Assembly (NCBI RefSeq): GCF_029892155.1
Contig: NZ_JARZAG010000010.1
Span: 186,001-250,000 of the forward strand
Length of the DNA stretch: 64,000 nucleotides
Direction: 5' to 3'
Source: Kitasatospora sp. GAS204B
GTDB taxonomy: Bacteria > Actinomycetota > Actinomycetes > Streptomycetales > Streptomycetaceae
Shown in pieces: positions 1-8,798 of the stretch. Numbering within the stretch: the first letter of the stretch is position 1; every line of letters starts with the position of its first letter. The position numbers were made by a program, and so were the translations under genes. Under the pieces are notes generated by a model, which was given only the letters and a program-made list of their open reading frames with translations, was not told where the DNA came from and did not search any database.

Positions 1-1
1 C

Positions 2-3000
2 GTGGTCCACACCGTCGCCGCGCACCCGACCCTCCGCTCAAGTTTCGACATGGACTCGTACAGCGAGCCGCTCCAGCTCGTCCACCTCGCGGCCGAGGCC
101 GAGTCGACCGCACACGACCACCGGGGGCTGAGCGGAGCCGAGCTGCAGGACCGCTACGACCGATGGGTGCGCGAGGAACACGCCCGTCCGTTCGACATCG
201 CCTGCCCCCCGCTGCTGCGTCTGGCCCTCTTCGACGAAGGACCGGCCGGATTCGTGCTGGGGGTCTCGTTCCACCACGCGATTCTGGACGGGCACAGCCT
301 GGCGCGTTTCGTCAGGCTCCTGCTCACTGCCCACCACGCGCTCGCGACAGGCGAGCGGCTGCCGCACGCCTCGTCCGCCATACCCGCCCAGCGGCAGGCA
401 GCGGTTCTGGAGCAGCAGGCAGCGCGTTCCCAGGAGCAGCTCGACTGGTGGCGCGGCTACCTGCACGACTTCACGCCGCTCCGGCTGCCCCGCAGCGCGC
501 AGCAGCACGGTCGAGACGGGATCGGCCGGCTGGAACAGCTCCTCGATCCCCAGGTGGCCGAACGGCTCAGGGCGGTGGCCCACGACCTCCGGCTCGGGAT
601 CAAGCACCTCACGCTGGGGATCCATCAGTGGATGGTGGGCCAGGTGACCGGGCGGACGGACGTCACCTGCGGGCTCATCGTCAACGTGCGCCCGCAGGCG
701 GTCGGCAGCATCGACCAGTTGGGCCTCTTCCTCAACACCCTGCCCTGCCGGACCTCGGTCTCCGCGGCGAGCTGGCAGCAGCTGGCACAGCGGGCGCTGG
801 AGGCCGAAGCAGCGGTCCTGGCCCACCGGCACGTCCCGTACGCGGTGCTGCGGCGCGAGCTGAAGCCGGCTGAGGAGCCGACCGAGGCCACGTTCAACTA
901 CGTGCGGTTCCGGGACCTCGACGCACTGACGGCGCAGACCGATGTCACCGTCGAGCCGCTGATGTTCTACGAGGAGGGCAACTTCCCGCTCAGCACCTAC
1001 GTGGTGGAGGACATCGCGAGCTCGGCCATCGCTGTCCAGCTCCACTATGACCGCGGCGTGATCGACGACGCCTCGGCCCAGCGCATGATGGACCTGTACG
1101 TCCAGGGTCTCGATGCCTGCGCCTCGGATCCCACCGCGCCGTGCCCCCCACCGGATCCCGCGCCGGGCACGCTCGAACTCCTCGCCGGCGCACTGGATCT
1201 GGACGCAGCAGCGGTGGCCTCGGTGGTGGCGGCCAACGCGACCCAGCGCGACCTCTACCTCGACTACTGCCGCGAGCCCGACGCCGACCGGTACTGCCTC
1301 GCCTTCACGGCGGAGCTGGGACCGTCGTTGGACCTGACGGCCTGGCAGTCCGCCGTTGCCGGCGTGGTCGCCGAACACCCCGCCCTGCGGACGAGGTTCG
1401 CGGCCCTGGACGACGAGCCCTACTTCTGCGCCCTGCAACCGCAGCATGCGCCCGTCGAGGTCGCCGTTCCGGCCCCCGGCGCGCGGCCCGGCTCGCTCAA
1501 GGACGCGATCTCCGAGGCGCGCAAGCCGTACCGGCTGGAGCGCGATCCGCTCGTCCGCCATGCCGTGCTGCACGTTGACGGGCAGTGGCACGCGGTCCTG
1601 GGCGCGCACCACCTGGTGTTGGACGTGGCCGGTGCCCAGGAGGTGTTCGCCGACCTCTTCCACGCGTACGCCCGCCTCACTTCACCGCTCCCGGTCGATG
1701 CCGCTCCCGAGGACTCGCCGCAACCCGCCGAGCGCCCGGAGACCGAGCCCGCCTTCGACACGCCGGACACGATCGAGTACTGGCGCCAGATCGCCGACCG
1801 GACGGACGCGCTGAGCGTTCCGCCGCCCTTCGGAGCACCGCTCGACCGGCTTGACGAGGCGGCCCTCCGGGAGGAGCGCGTCAGCATCGGCGGCGAACCG
1901 CTGCTGCGGCTGCGGCGCGAGTGCGAGCGCCGCGGCATCGGCCCCTCCAGCATTCTGCTCGCCGCCTTCGGCCTGATGCTGGGACGCTGCTTCGCTCCCA
2001 CCGGGGACTTCGTGGTCCATCGGCTCCAGGCCGGCCGCACCGCGGTCCGCCGCGCGAGCGGGGCCCGTTACCACGTGGTGCCGACGGTCATCCCCTGGTC
2101 CCAGCGGCACCAGGACGGGTTCGCAGGGCAGTTGCCGCAGACCCTGCACGACCGGCACCGAGCTCTCGGGCCGCGGGCCTTCGTCTCGGTGCTGCGCCAG
2201 CGCCGGCTGTTCAACGAGCAGACCCGCTTCTTCTACAACCACTATCCGACCCGCGAGCTGGACGGGCCGGGCGGCCCGGTGTCGCTGAGGGTGCACGAGG
2301 CCTACCCGCGTAACGAGGTCCACCTGATCGTCGAGGACCACGGCGACACGGTGGACCTGGTCCTTCGCGCGCACGCCGGCGACCTCCCCGTCCAGGGTCT
2401 GGCGGACCGGATCGCACGTACCGTCTCCGCCATCCTTCCGGCGGGCTCCGCAGCGGCGGAGCTGCACGAGGTGCCGCTGCTGTCCGCCGCCGAACGCGAC
2501 CGACTACTGCACCACTGGAACGACACCACCACCCCGACCCCCACCACCACCGTCCACGACCTCGTCATCACCCAAGCCCACCGCACCCCCGACGCCACCG
2601 CCGTCCGCACCCCCACCACCACCCTCACCTACCGACAACTCCTCGACGACGCCCACCACCTCGCCGCCACCCTCCAACACCACGGCGCCCGCCCCGGCAC
2701 CACCATCGGCATCCTCGCCCCCCGCACCCCCCAACTCGTCACCGCCCTCCTCGCCACCCTCATCACCGGAGCCGCCTACACCCCCCTCGACCCCGAATAC
2801 CCCGCCAACCGCCTCCACCACATGATCCAGACCTCCCACATCACCACCATCCTCACCCACCACAACCACCCCCACATCACCGACCACTTCACCGGCACCC
2901 TCATCCCCATCGACACCCACCACCCCCACACCCCCACACCCACCACCACCCACCCCCAGGACCTCGCCTACACCATCTACACCAGCGGCTCCACCGGCAC

Positions 3001-4372
3001 CCCCAAGGGCGCCATGAACCAGCACGACGGCGTGGTCAACCGACTGCTGTGGATGCGGGACGAGTTCGGTGTCGGGGCGGACGACGCCATCCTGCAGAAG
3101 ACACCGATGAGCTTCGACGTGGCGGTATGGGAGTTCTTCCTCCCGCTGATCAGTGGCGCCGAGCTGGTGCTGGCCGAACCCGGGGGGCATCGGGACCCGC
3201 TCTACCTGGTCGAGGCCATCCGGACCGAGCGGATCACGACCGTGCACTTCGTGCCGTCCATGCTCCGCTACTTCCTCGCCGCGGTCGCGCCCGGAGACCT
3301 CCCGAGCCTTCGGCGGATCATCTGCAGCGGAGAGGCCCTCCCGGCCGACCTGCGCGACGAGTGCCACCGGAAGCTGCCCGACGTGCTGCTGAGCAACCTC
3401 TACGGTCCGACCGAGGCGGCCGTCGACGTCACCGCCTGGCACTGCGCACCCGACGAGACCGGCAGCAGCGTGCCGATCGGCAGCCCGATCGCCAACACCC
3501 GCACCTACGTCCTGGACGAGAACCTCGACCCGCTGCCGGTGGGAGCGGCAGGCGAGCTGTACCTCGCCGGAATCCAGGTCGGACGGGGATACTACGACCG
3601 CCCCTCGCTGTCGGCCGAACGCTTCCTGCCCGACCCGTACGCTCCGGCCCCCGGAGCCCGGATGTACCGCACCGGGGACCGGGCCCGCTGGCGCCCCGAC
3701 GGCAACCTGGACTACCTCGGCCGCCTCGACCACCAGGTCAAGATCCGCGGGCAGCGGATCGAACTGGGCGAGATCGAAGCCGCCCTGCGGGCCCAACCCG
3801 GCGTGAGCGAAGCCGTGGTCGATGTCCGCGAAGCGGTCGCCGGACACCCGCAGCTGTTCGCCTACCTCACCGGCGACGGATCCACCGACCTCTCCGTGCC
3901 GAGCCTGCGCGCGGCCCTGGCCGACCTCCTCCCCTCCGCGATGCTGCCTTCGCGCTACACCGTGCTGGAAGCGATGCCGTTGAACAGCAACGGCAAGCTG
4001 GACCGCCGGGCCCTGCCCACCCCGGCGCCGCCGCGCACGGCGCGGCCCGCGTTCGCCAACGCGACCGAGTCGTCCATCGCCGGCGTCTGGGCCGAGGTCC
4101 TCGGCCGCTCGGACATCGCCCCGAACACCAACTTCTTCGACGCGGGAGGCGACTCACTGCTCCTGCTCCGCGTCCGGGGCAAGCTCGGCCGACTGCTGCC
4201 GGCAGCCCGAGGGCTCTCCCCGGTCGACCTCTTCGAGTTCCCCACCATCAGCTCGCTGGCCGCCAAGCTCACCGGTGAGGCCCGCGGAGACCAGTCAGCA
4301 GAGCCCGACCGGGCTTCGCTCCGACGTGCGCTGACCGCACGTCGGCGTCGTCCGGAAGGACCGCACGCATGA
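2..4372 (+). CDS. NRPS, C-C-A-PCP, 5' truncated by the window edge
   Basis: Non-ribosomal peptide synthetase whose N-terminus lies outside the window; the frame is open from the first bases. Residues 1-380 are a condensation domain lacking its first ~40 residues, with canonical HHAILDG at 91-97. Residues ~405-840 form a second condensation-type domain, with HHLVLD at 536-541 followed by VAG instead of the usual G. Residues ~850-1345 are an adenylation domain (TSGSTGTPKG, LYGPTEA, YRTGD, NGKLDR). Aligning by hand to GrsA, I read the pocket as D-V-W-H-I-S-L-V-D-K, close to the known serine code. A PCP follows, with its phosphopantetheine serine in GGDSLL near 1384. The stop overlaps the next start by 4 nt (ATGA), so the two are co-translated. 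Odd features are the tandem C domains and a block of aberrant codon use (listed separately). Function is firm; the serine assignment is inference. Confidence 0.93.
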   Translation: MVHTVAAHPTLRSSFDMDSYSEPLQLVHLAAEAESTAHDHRGLSGAELQDRYDRWVREEHARPFDIACPPLLRLALFDEGPAGFVLGVSFHHAILDGHSLARFVRLLLTAHHALATGERLPHASSAIPAQRQAAVLEQQAARSQEQLDWWRGYLHDFTPLRLPRSAQQHGRDGIGRLEQLLDPQVAERLRAVAHDLRLGIKHLTLGIHQWMVGQVTGRTDVTCGLIVNVRPQAVGSIDQLGLFLNTLPCRTSVSAASWQQLAQRALEAEAAVLAHRHVPYAVLRRELKPAEEPTEATFNYVRFRDLDALTAQTDVTVEPLMFYEEGNFPLSTYVVEDIASSAIAVQLHYDRGVIDDASAQRMMDLYVQGLDACASDPTAPCPPPDPAPGTLELLAGALDLDAAAVASVVAANATQRDLYLDYCREPDADRYCLAFTAELGPSLDLTAWQSAVAGVVAEHPALRTRFAALDDEPYFCALQPQHAPVEVAVPAPGARPGSLKDAISEARKPYRLERDPLVRHAVLHVDGQWHAVLGAHHLVLDVAGAQEVFADLFHAYARLTSPLPVDAAPEDSPQPAERPETEPAFDTPDTIEYWRQIADRTDALSVPPPFGAPLDRLDEAALREERVSIGGEPLLRLRRECERRGIGPSSILLAAFGLMLGRCFAPTGDFVVHRLQAGRTAVRRASGARYHVVPTVIPWSQRHQDGFAGQLPQTLHDRHRALGPRAFVSVLRQRRLFNEQTRFFYNHYPTRELDGPGGPVSLRVHEAYPRNEVHLIVEDHGDTVDLVLRAHAGDLPVQGLADRIARTVSAILPAGSAAAELHEVPLLSAAERDRLLHHWNDTTTPTPTTTVHDLVITQAHRTPDATAVRTPTTTLTYRQLLDDAHHLAATLQHHGARPGTTIGILAPRTPQLVTALLATLITGAAYTPLDPEYPANRLHHMIQTSHITTILTHHNHPHITDHFTGTLIPIDTHHPHTPTPTTTHPQDLAYTIYTSGSTGTPKGAMNQHDGVVNRLLWMRDEFGVGADDAILQKTPMSFDVAVWEFFLPLISGAELVLAEPGGHRDPLYLVEAIRTERITTVHFVPSMLRYFLAAVAPGDLPSLRRIICSGEALPADLRDECHRKLPDVLLSNLYGPTEAAVDVTAWHCAPDETGSSVPIGSPIANTRTYVLDENLDPLPVGAAGELYLAGIQVGRGYYDRPSLSAERFLPDPYAPAPGARMYRTGDRARWRPDGNLDYLGRLDHQVKIRGQRIELGEIEAALRAQPGVSEAVVDVREAVAGHPQLFAYLTGDGSTDLSVPSLRAALADLLPSAMLPSRYTVLEAMPLNSNGKLDRRALPTPAPPRTARPAFANATESSIAGVWAEVLGRSDIAPNTNFFDAGGDSLLLLRVRGKLGRLLPAARGLSPVDLFEFPTISSLAAKLTGEARGDQSAEPDRASLRRALTARRRRPEGPHA
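2505..3010 (+). other. Codon-composition island in the A domain
   Basis: Inside the NRPS gene, about 500 bases switch to almost exclusively C-ending codons (ACC, CAC, CCC, CTC, ATC) and become nearly free of G on the coding strand; positions 2821-2940 contain only 6 G in 120. The flanks have ordinary streptomycete usage. The block encodes the N-terminal part of the A domain and ends at the A3 core motif TSGSTGTPKG, just before the specificity pocket. The encoded protein is correspondingly rich in Thr, His and Pro. It looks like a patch acquired or homogenised by recombination. Confidence 0.8.
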
Positions 4373-7300
4373 CCGAGAGCGGCAAAGGCCTGGAACTGGC
4401 GATCGTCGGCATGGCCGGCCGGTTCCCCGGCGCTCCCGACGTCGACACCTTCTGGCGCAACCTCTGCGCCGGGGTGAGCGGCATCCGCGACCTGAGCGAC
4501 GACGAGTTGCTGGCCTCCGGAGTGGCGGCGGAGCTACTGACCCGACCCGACTACGTGCGCAAAGCGGCGGTGATCGACGACGAGGACAGCTTCGACGCCG
4601 AATACTTCGGCTACAGTCCCGCGGAAGCCGCCATCATCGATCCCCAGCAGCGACTCTTCCTCCAGACGGCGGCAGCGGCACTGCAGAACGCCGGCTACGA
4701 CTCCCGACGCTACCCGGGCCGGATCGGCGTGTTCGGTTCCGCCAGCGCCAACACCTATCTCCTCAACAACGTCTGGCCGAACGAGGCGCTGCACCGCACC
4801 TTCAGCCCGTTCACCCTGCTCCTGGGCGGCGAGAAGGACTACCTCGCCACCCGTACCGCCTACAAGCTCGATCTGACCGGGCCGGCGATGGCCGTGCAGA
4901 GTGCCTGCTCCAGCTCGCTCGTGGCGGTCCACCTCGCCGCCCAGGCCCTGATCGCCGGCGAGTGCGACATGGCGCTCGCGGGTGGCGTGACCGTCCGGGT
5001 TCCGCAGCGCGTCGGCCACCTCGCACACGAGTCGGGCATCGGCTCGCCGGACGGCCTGTGCCGCCCGTTCGACGCGGACGGGCAGGGCACCATCACCGGC
5101 AACGGGGTGGGCATGGTCCTCCTGAAGCCGCTGGACGACGCGATCGCCGCGGGCGACACCGTGGTCGCCGTGCTGCGCGGCTCCGCGGTCACCAATGACG
5201 GGGCGGCCAAGGTCGGGTTCTCCGCCCCCAGCGTGAACGGCCAGAGCGCCGCGATCCGCGCGGCACTCGATGTCGCCGAGATCGACTCCGGCTCGATCGG
5301 GTACGTCGAGGCCCACGGAACCGGCACTCCCCTCGGCGATCCGATCGAAGTCGCCGCGCTGACCCAGGCGTTCGGGCCAGGACCGGCGGCCCAGTGGTGC
5401 GCGATCGGCTCGGTGAAGTCCAACATCGGTCACCTGGACGCCGCCGCCGGCGTGGTCGGCCTGATCAAGGCCGCGCTCTGCGTCCGGGACGGCGTCATTC
5501 CGCCGAGCCTGAACTTCGACCGGCCGAACCCGCACATCCCGTTCGCCGAGGGCCCGTTCTTCGTCAACACCCGGCTGCGGAGCTGGCCGCTCGACGGCGT
5601 CCGCCGGGCCTGTGTCAACTCGATGGGCATCGGCGGCACCAATGCGCACGTGGTGCTGGAGCAACCGCCCACGCCACCGCTCATCGCAGCCGACGGCTCA
5701 CGGGAGTTCGTGCTGGTGTCCGCCCGTACCGCCGACGCACTCGAACAGGCGACGGAGCAGCTGGCCGGCCGGTTGGAGAGCCACCCCGAGCTGCCGCTCG
5801 CCGATGTCGCGTGGACTACTCAGGTCGGCCGCCCCGAGCTCGACCACCGGCGGGCCGTCAGCGTGCGGGGCACCGCGCAGGTGCCATCGGCCCTGCGGGA
5901 CGCAGCCGCCGGTGTCAGCCTCCGGTCGCCGCGCGGTTCCGAGCTGCACGCCGCATGGCTGTTCTCCGGGCAGGGCTCGCAGTTCCCCGGGATGGGCGCC
6001 GAGCTGTACCGGGAGAACGCGGCCTTCCGAGCCGCCCTCGACGACTGCGCCGACATCCTCCGCGCCCCCCTCGGGGTGGACATCCGCGAGCTGCTCCACG
6101 GCGCGGCCCCCGCCGGGGAGGAGGAGCTGCTGGACACCCGGCTGGCTCAACCGGTCCTGTTCTCCATGGGGTACGCCATGGCCGAAGCCCTCCGGGCCTA
6201 CGGACTGCGGCCCGGGGCCCTGCTCGGCCACAGTGTCGGCGAGTACGTAGCGGCCCAGCAGGCCGGAATCCTCTCGCTCCCGGACGCGCTCGGCATCGTC
6301 GAGGCGCGCGGCCGCATCGTCTCCGGCCTGCGGCGCGGCGCGATGCTGACGGTGCCGCTGCCGCCGGCCGAGGTGGCCGGAATGCTGCCCGCGTCCCTGG
6401 CAGTCGCCGCGGTCAACGGGCCTGCGCTCTGCACCGTGGCCGGGCCGGGCGAAGCGATCGACGAACTGGCCGCGCTCCTGGCCGCATCGGGAACCACCGC
6501 CCGCCGTCTGCGGGTGTCGCACGCCTTCCACACCGCCGCCATGGACGAGGCGCTCGACCCCCTGCGGGTGGTTCTGCAGAACGTCGCGCTCCGCCCGCCC
6601 ACGGTGCCCGTGGTGTCCAACGTGACCGGCGAGGTCCTGACTCCCGCTCAGGCCACCTCCCCCGAGTACTGGGTCCGGCACCTGCGCGAGCCGGTGCTCT
6701 TCTCCGACGGGGTCCGCACGCTCCTCGCCCAGGGCCACCGCGTCTTCCTGGACGTCGGCGCCCATCCGGTGCTCGGTCCGCTGGTACGCCACCATGCCGA
6801 GGACTCGGTCTTCGTGGCGACGCTGAACCGGCACACGGGACAGGGAGACGCAGAGCTGGCCGGATCGGTCGCCCGGTTGTGGACGCTGGGAGTGTCCGTC
6901 GACTGGCTCGCGGGGCGAAGGACCAGCTCGCGCCAGAGGATCCCGCTGCCCACCTATCCGTTCGAACGGCGACGGCACTGGGTGGACCCGCCAAGCGCGT
7001 CACCGCGGGCGGCCGCGCAGGACCCGGCCCGACCTGTGGCCGGCGCCGAACCGCGCACCGCCGGCCCCGGGCCCGCCGCGGCCGGCGACCCGCCCTCGAC
7101 CACCAGGACCGCCCTGGCGGCCGTCTGGGCAGAACTGACCGGCGTGAGCGAGGTAGGCCCTGCCGACGACTTCTTCGCGCTGGGCGGCCACTCGCTACTC
7201 GCCACCCAGCTGTTCGCCCGGGTCAGGGAGCTCTTCGACCTCTCCCTGCCGATGCGCACGATCTTCGACCACCCGGAACTCGGTGCCCTGGCCGACCACA

Positions 7301-8703
7301 TCGACCGGCTCAGGCCCCGGAGCAACGCCTCCCCCGCGAAGGCGACCGAGTCGGCACCGACCGCCGCGGAGGTCGTCCAGGAGGCGTACTTCCCGCTGAC
7401 CAGCTCTCAGCAGAACCTCTGGTTCCTCCAGCGGGTCGCTCCCACGAGCAACTTCTACGCGCTGGGGAACCGCATCACCCTGCAAGGGCCGCTGGACCTC
7501 GACGCCTTCGAGGCCGCCCTGCGCGAGCTGGTCCAGCGGCACGCGATCCTGCGCACCACCTTTCCCCTGGTCGCACGCCGACCCGTCCAACACATCCGCC
7601 CAGCCGCCGAGAGCGCCGTCGAGGTGGTCGACGCCCGCCTGCTGCCGGACTCCGAGGTCCGGGAGATCCAGTCGGCCGCCGAACGGACCTGCCTCTCGCG
7701 GGTCCGGGACCTGACCGCGAACGCACCCTTCGCAGCAGTCGTCATACGCCGTTCCGAGGTTCGGCACGATGTGGTCCTGGTGCTGCACCACATAGCCGCC
7801 GACTACTGGGCGTCCGCGCTGCTCCTCACGGATCTCTTCGGCCTGTACACCGCGATGGCCGCCGGACAGCCGGCCCCGTCCGCTCCGCTCCCCCTGGCAT
7901 TCGCGAACTTCGCCGTCGAGGAGCGCAAGAGGGAGGCGGAGCCGGAGTTCCAGCGCCTGATCGAGCATTGGAAGGGCGTCTTCCGTACTGCTCCACCGCC
8001 CCTGCAACTCCCCGGCCAGGGCAGCCGGCCCGCCTCGCCGGCGCACGCCGGCGCGTGGCAACCCGTCCACATCTGCGCGGAGACCGGGCTGCGGACCACG
8101 AACCTGGCCCGCAGTGTCACGGCGACGCCCTTCATGGTGCTGCTCGCCGCGTTCGCCGTGCAGTTGCACGCACTGAGCGGCGAGCAGGACCTGTGCATCG
8201 GCGCCTACGCCGGCAACCGCGCCAGCACGGAACTGGAATCGGTCATCGGGCTGTTCGCCAGCACCATCGCCCTGCGCATGGACGTGTCACCGGAGCTGAC
8301 GTTCCGGCAGCTGGTCGAGCACGTCAAGGCCGTCTGCCTGGACGCGTTCGACCACTCGGGCGTCTCGGTCGACCAGCTGGTCAGCCACCTCGAACTGCCG
8401 CGGCAGGCGGGCCGGAACCCTCTGTTCCAAGCGATGCTGGTACTGGAGTCGGCCCCCCACCGGGACCCTGACGTCCCCGGCCTGGACATCACGGTGGAGG
8501 CGATAGAGACCGGAACAGCCAAACTCGACCTGCTGCTGACCCTCTTCCCCGACGGGTCCGGCTATCGGGGTTTCCTGGAGTACAGCCGTGACCTCTTCAG
8601 CGCCGAGACCGCGGCCGGACTGGCAGCAGGACTCGTCGAGACGCTGCGGTTGCTCGTCGGCCGGCCGGACGAACAGCTGGCTCACCTGCTCCGTAGCAGG
8701 TGA
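4369..8703 (+). CDS. Hybrid PKS-NRPS protein, KS-AT-ACP-C
   Basis: Adds one malonate-derived unit to a peptidyl chain and ends with a condensation domain that passes the product to an amino acid on another protein. KS (1-430) has active Cys179 in SACSSSL, His316 in EAHGTGTPLGD and His355 in NIGHLD. AT (~530-830) has Ser622 in GHSVGE and HAFH near 718, the malonyl-CoA signature. The ACP serine is Ser942 in GGHSLL. The C domain (~990-1440) has HHIAAD at 1140-1145. There is no KR, DH or ER, so the beta-keto group should remain. The ATG overlaps the upstream NRPS stop. No A domain follows the C domain, so the acceptor must come in trans; the A-first NRPS at 21862-26925 fits. Confidence 0.94.
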   Translation: MTESGKGLELAIVGMAGRFPGAPDVDTFWRNLCAGVSGIRDLSDDELLASGVAAELLTRPDYVRKAAVIDDEDSFDAEYFGYSPAEAAIIDPQQRLFLQTAAAALQNAGYDSRRYPGRIGVFGSASANTYLLNNVWPNEALHRTFSPFTLLLGGEKDYLATRTAYKLDLTGPAMAVQSACSSSLVAVHLAAQALIAGECDMALAGGVTVRVPQRVGHLAHESGIGSPDGLCRPFDADGQGTITGNGVGMVLLKPLDDAIAAGDTVVAVLRGSAVTNDGAAKVGFSAPSVNGQSAAIRAALDVAEIDSGSIGYVEAHGTGTPLGDPIEVAALTQAFGPGPAAQWCAIGSVKSNIGHLDAAAGVVGLIKAALCVRDGVIPPSLNFDRPNPHIPFAEGPFFVNTRLRSWPLDGVRRACVNSMGIGGTNAHVVLEQPPTPPLIAADGSREFVLVSARTADALEQATEQLAGRLESHPELPLADVAWTTQVGRPELDHRRAVSVRGTAQVPSALRDAAAGVSLRSPRGSELHAAWLFSGQGSQFPGMGAELYRENAAFRAALDDCADILRAPLGVDIRELLHGAAPAGEEELLDTRLAQPVLFSMGYAMAEALRAYGLRPGALLGHSVGEYVAAQQAGILSLPDALGIVEARGRIVSGLRRGAMLTVPLPPAEVAGMLPASLAVAAVNGPALCTVAGPGEAIDELAALLAASGTTARRLRVSHAFHTAAMDEALDPLRVVLQNVALRPPTVPVVSNVTGEVLTPAQATSPEYWVRHLREPVLFSDGVRTLLAQGHRVFLDVGAHPVLGPLVRHHAEDSVFVATLNRHTGQGDAELAGSVARLWTLGVSVDWLAGRRTSSRQRIPLPTYPFERRRHWVDPPSASPRAAAQDPARPVAGAEPRTAGPGPAAAGDPPSTTRTALAAVWAELTGVSEVGPADDFFALGGHSLLATQLFARVRELFDLSLPMRTIFDHPELGALADHIDRLRPRSNASPAKATESAPTAAEVVQEAYFPLTSSQQNLWFLQRVAPTSNFYALGNRITLQGPLDLDAFEAALRELVQRHAILRTTFPLVARRPVQHIRPAAESAVEVVDARLLPDSEVREIQSAAERTCLSRVRDLTANAPFAAVVIRRSEVRHDVVLVLHHIAADYWASALLLTDLFGLYTAMAAGQPAPSAPLPLAFANFAVEERKREAEPEFQRLIEHWKGVFRTAPPPLQLPGQGSRPASPAHAGAWQPVHICAETGLRTTNLARSVTATPFMVLLAAFAVQLHALSGEQDLCIGAYAGNRASTELESVIGLFASTIALRMDVSPELTFRQLVEHVKAVCLDAFDHSGVSVDQLVSHLELPRQAGRNPLFQAMLVLESAPHRDPDVPGLDITVEAIETGTAKLDLLLTLFPDGSGYRGFLEYSRDLFSAETAAGLAAGLVETLRLLVGRPDEQLAHLLRSR

Positions 8704-8724
8704 GCCAGTACCTCCGGAAACGGC

Positions 8725-8777
8725 GGATCGTGTCCTGCGTGGTGGTGCTCCGAGCACCGGCACGCAGGACACGATCC
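8725..8777. terminator. Bidirectional hairpin terminator
   Basis: Perfect 17-bp arms (8725-8741 and 8761-8777) enclose a second small stem, GGTGCTC/GAGCACC, at 8744-8758. It sits between the convergent PKS-NRPS gene and the regulator gene and probably ends both transcripts. Confidence 0.8.
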
Positions 8778-8798
8778 AAGGGCTGAGGCGTACCGGCC

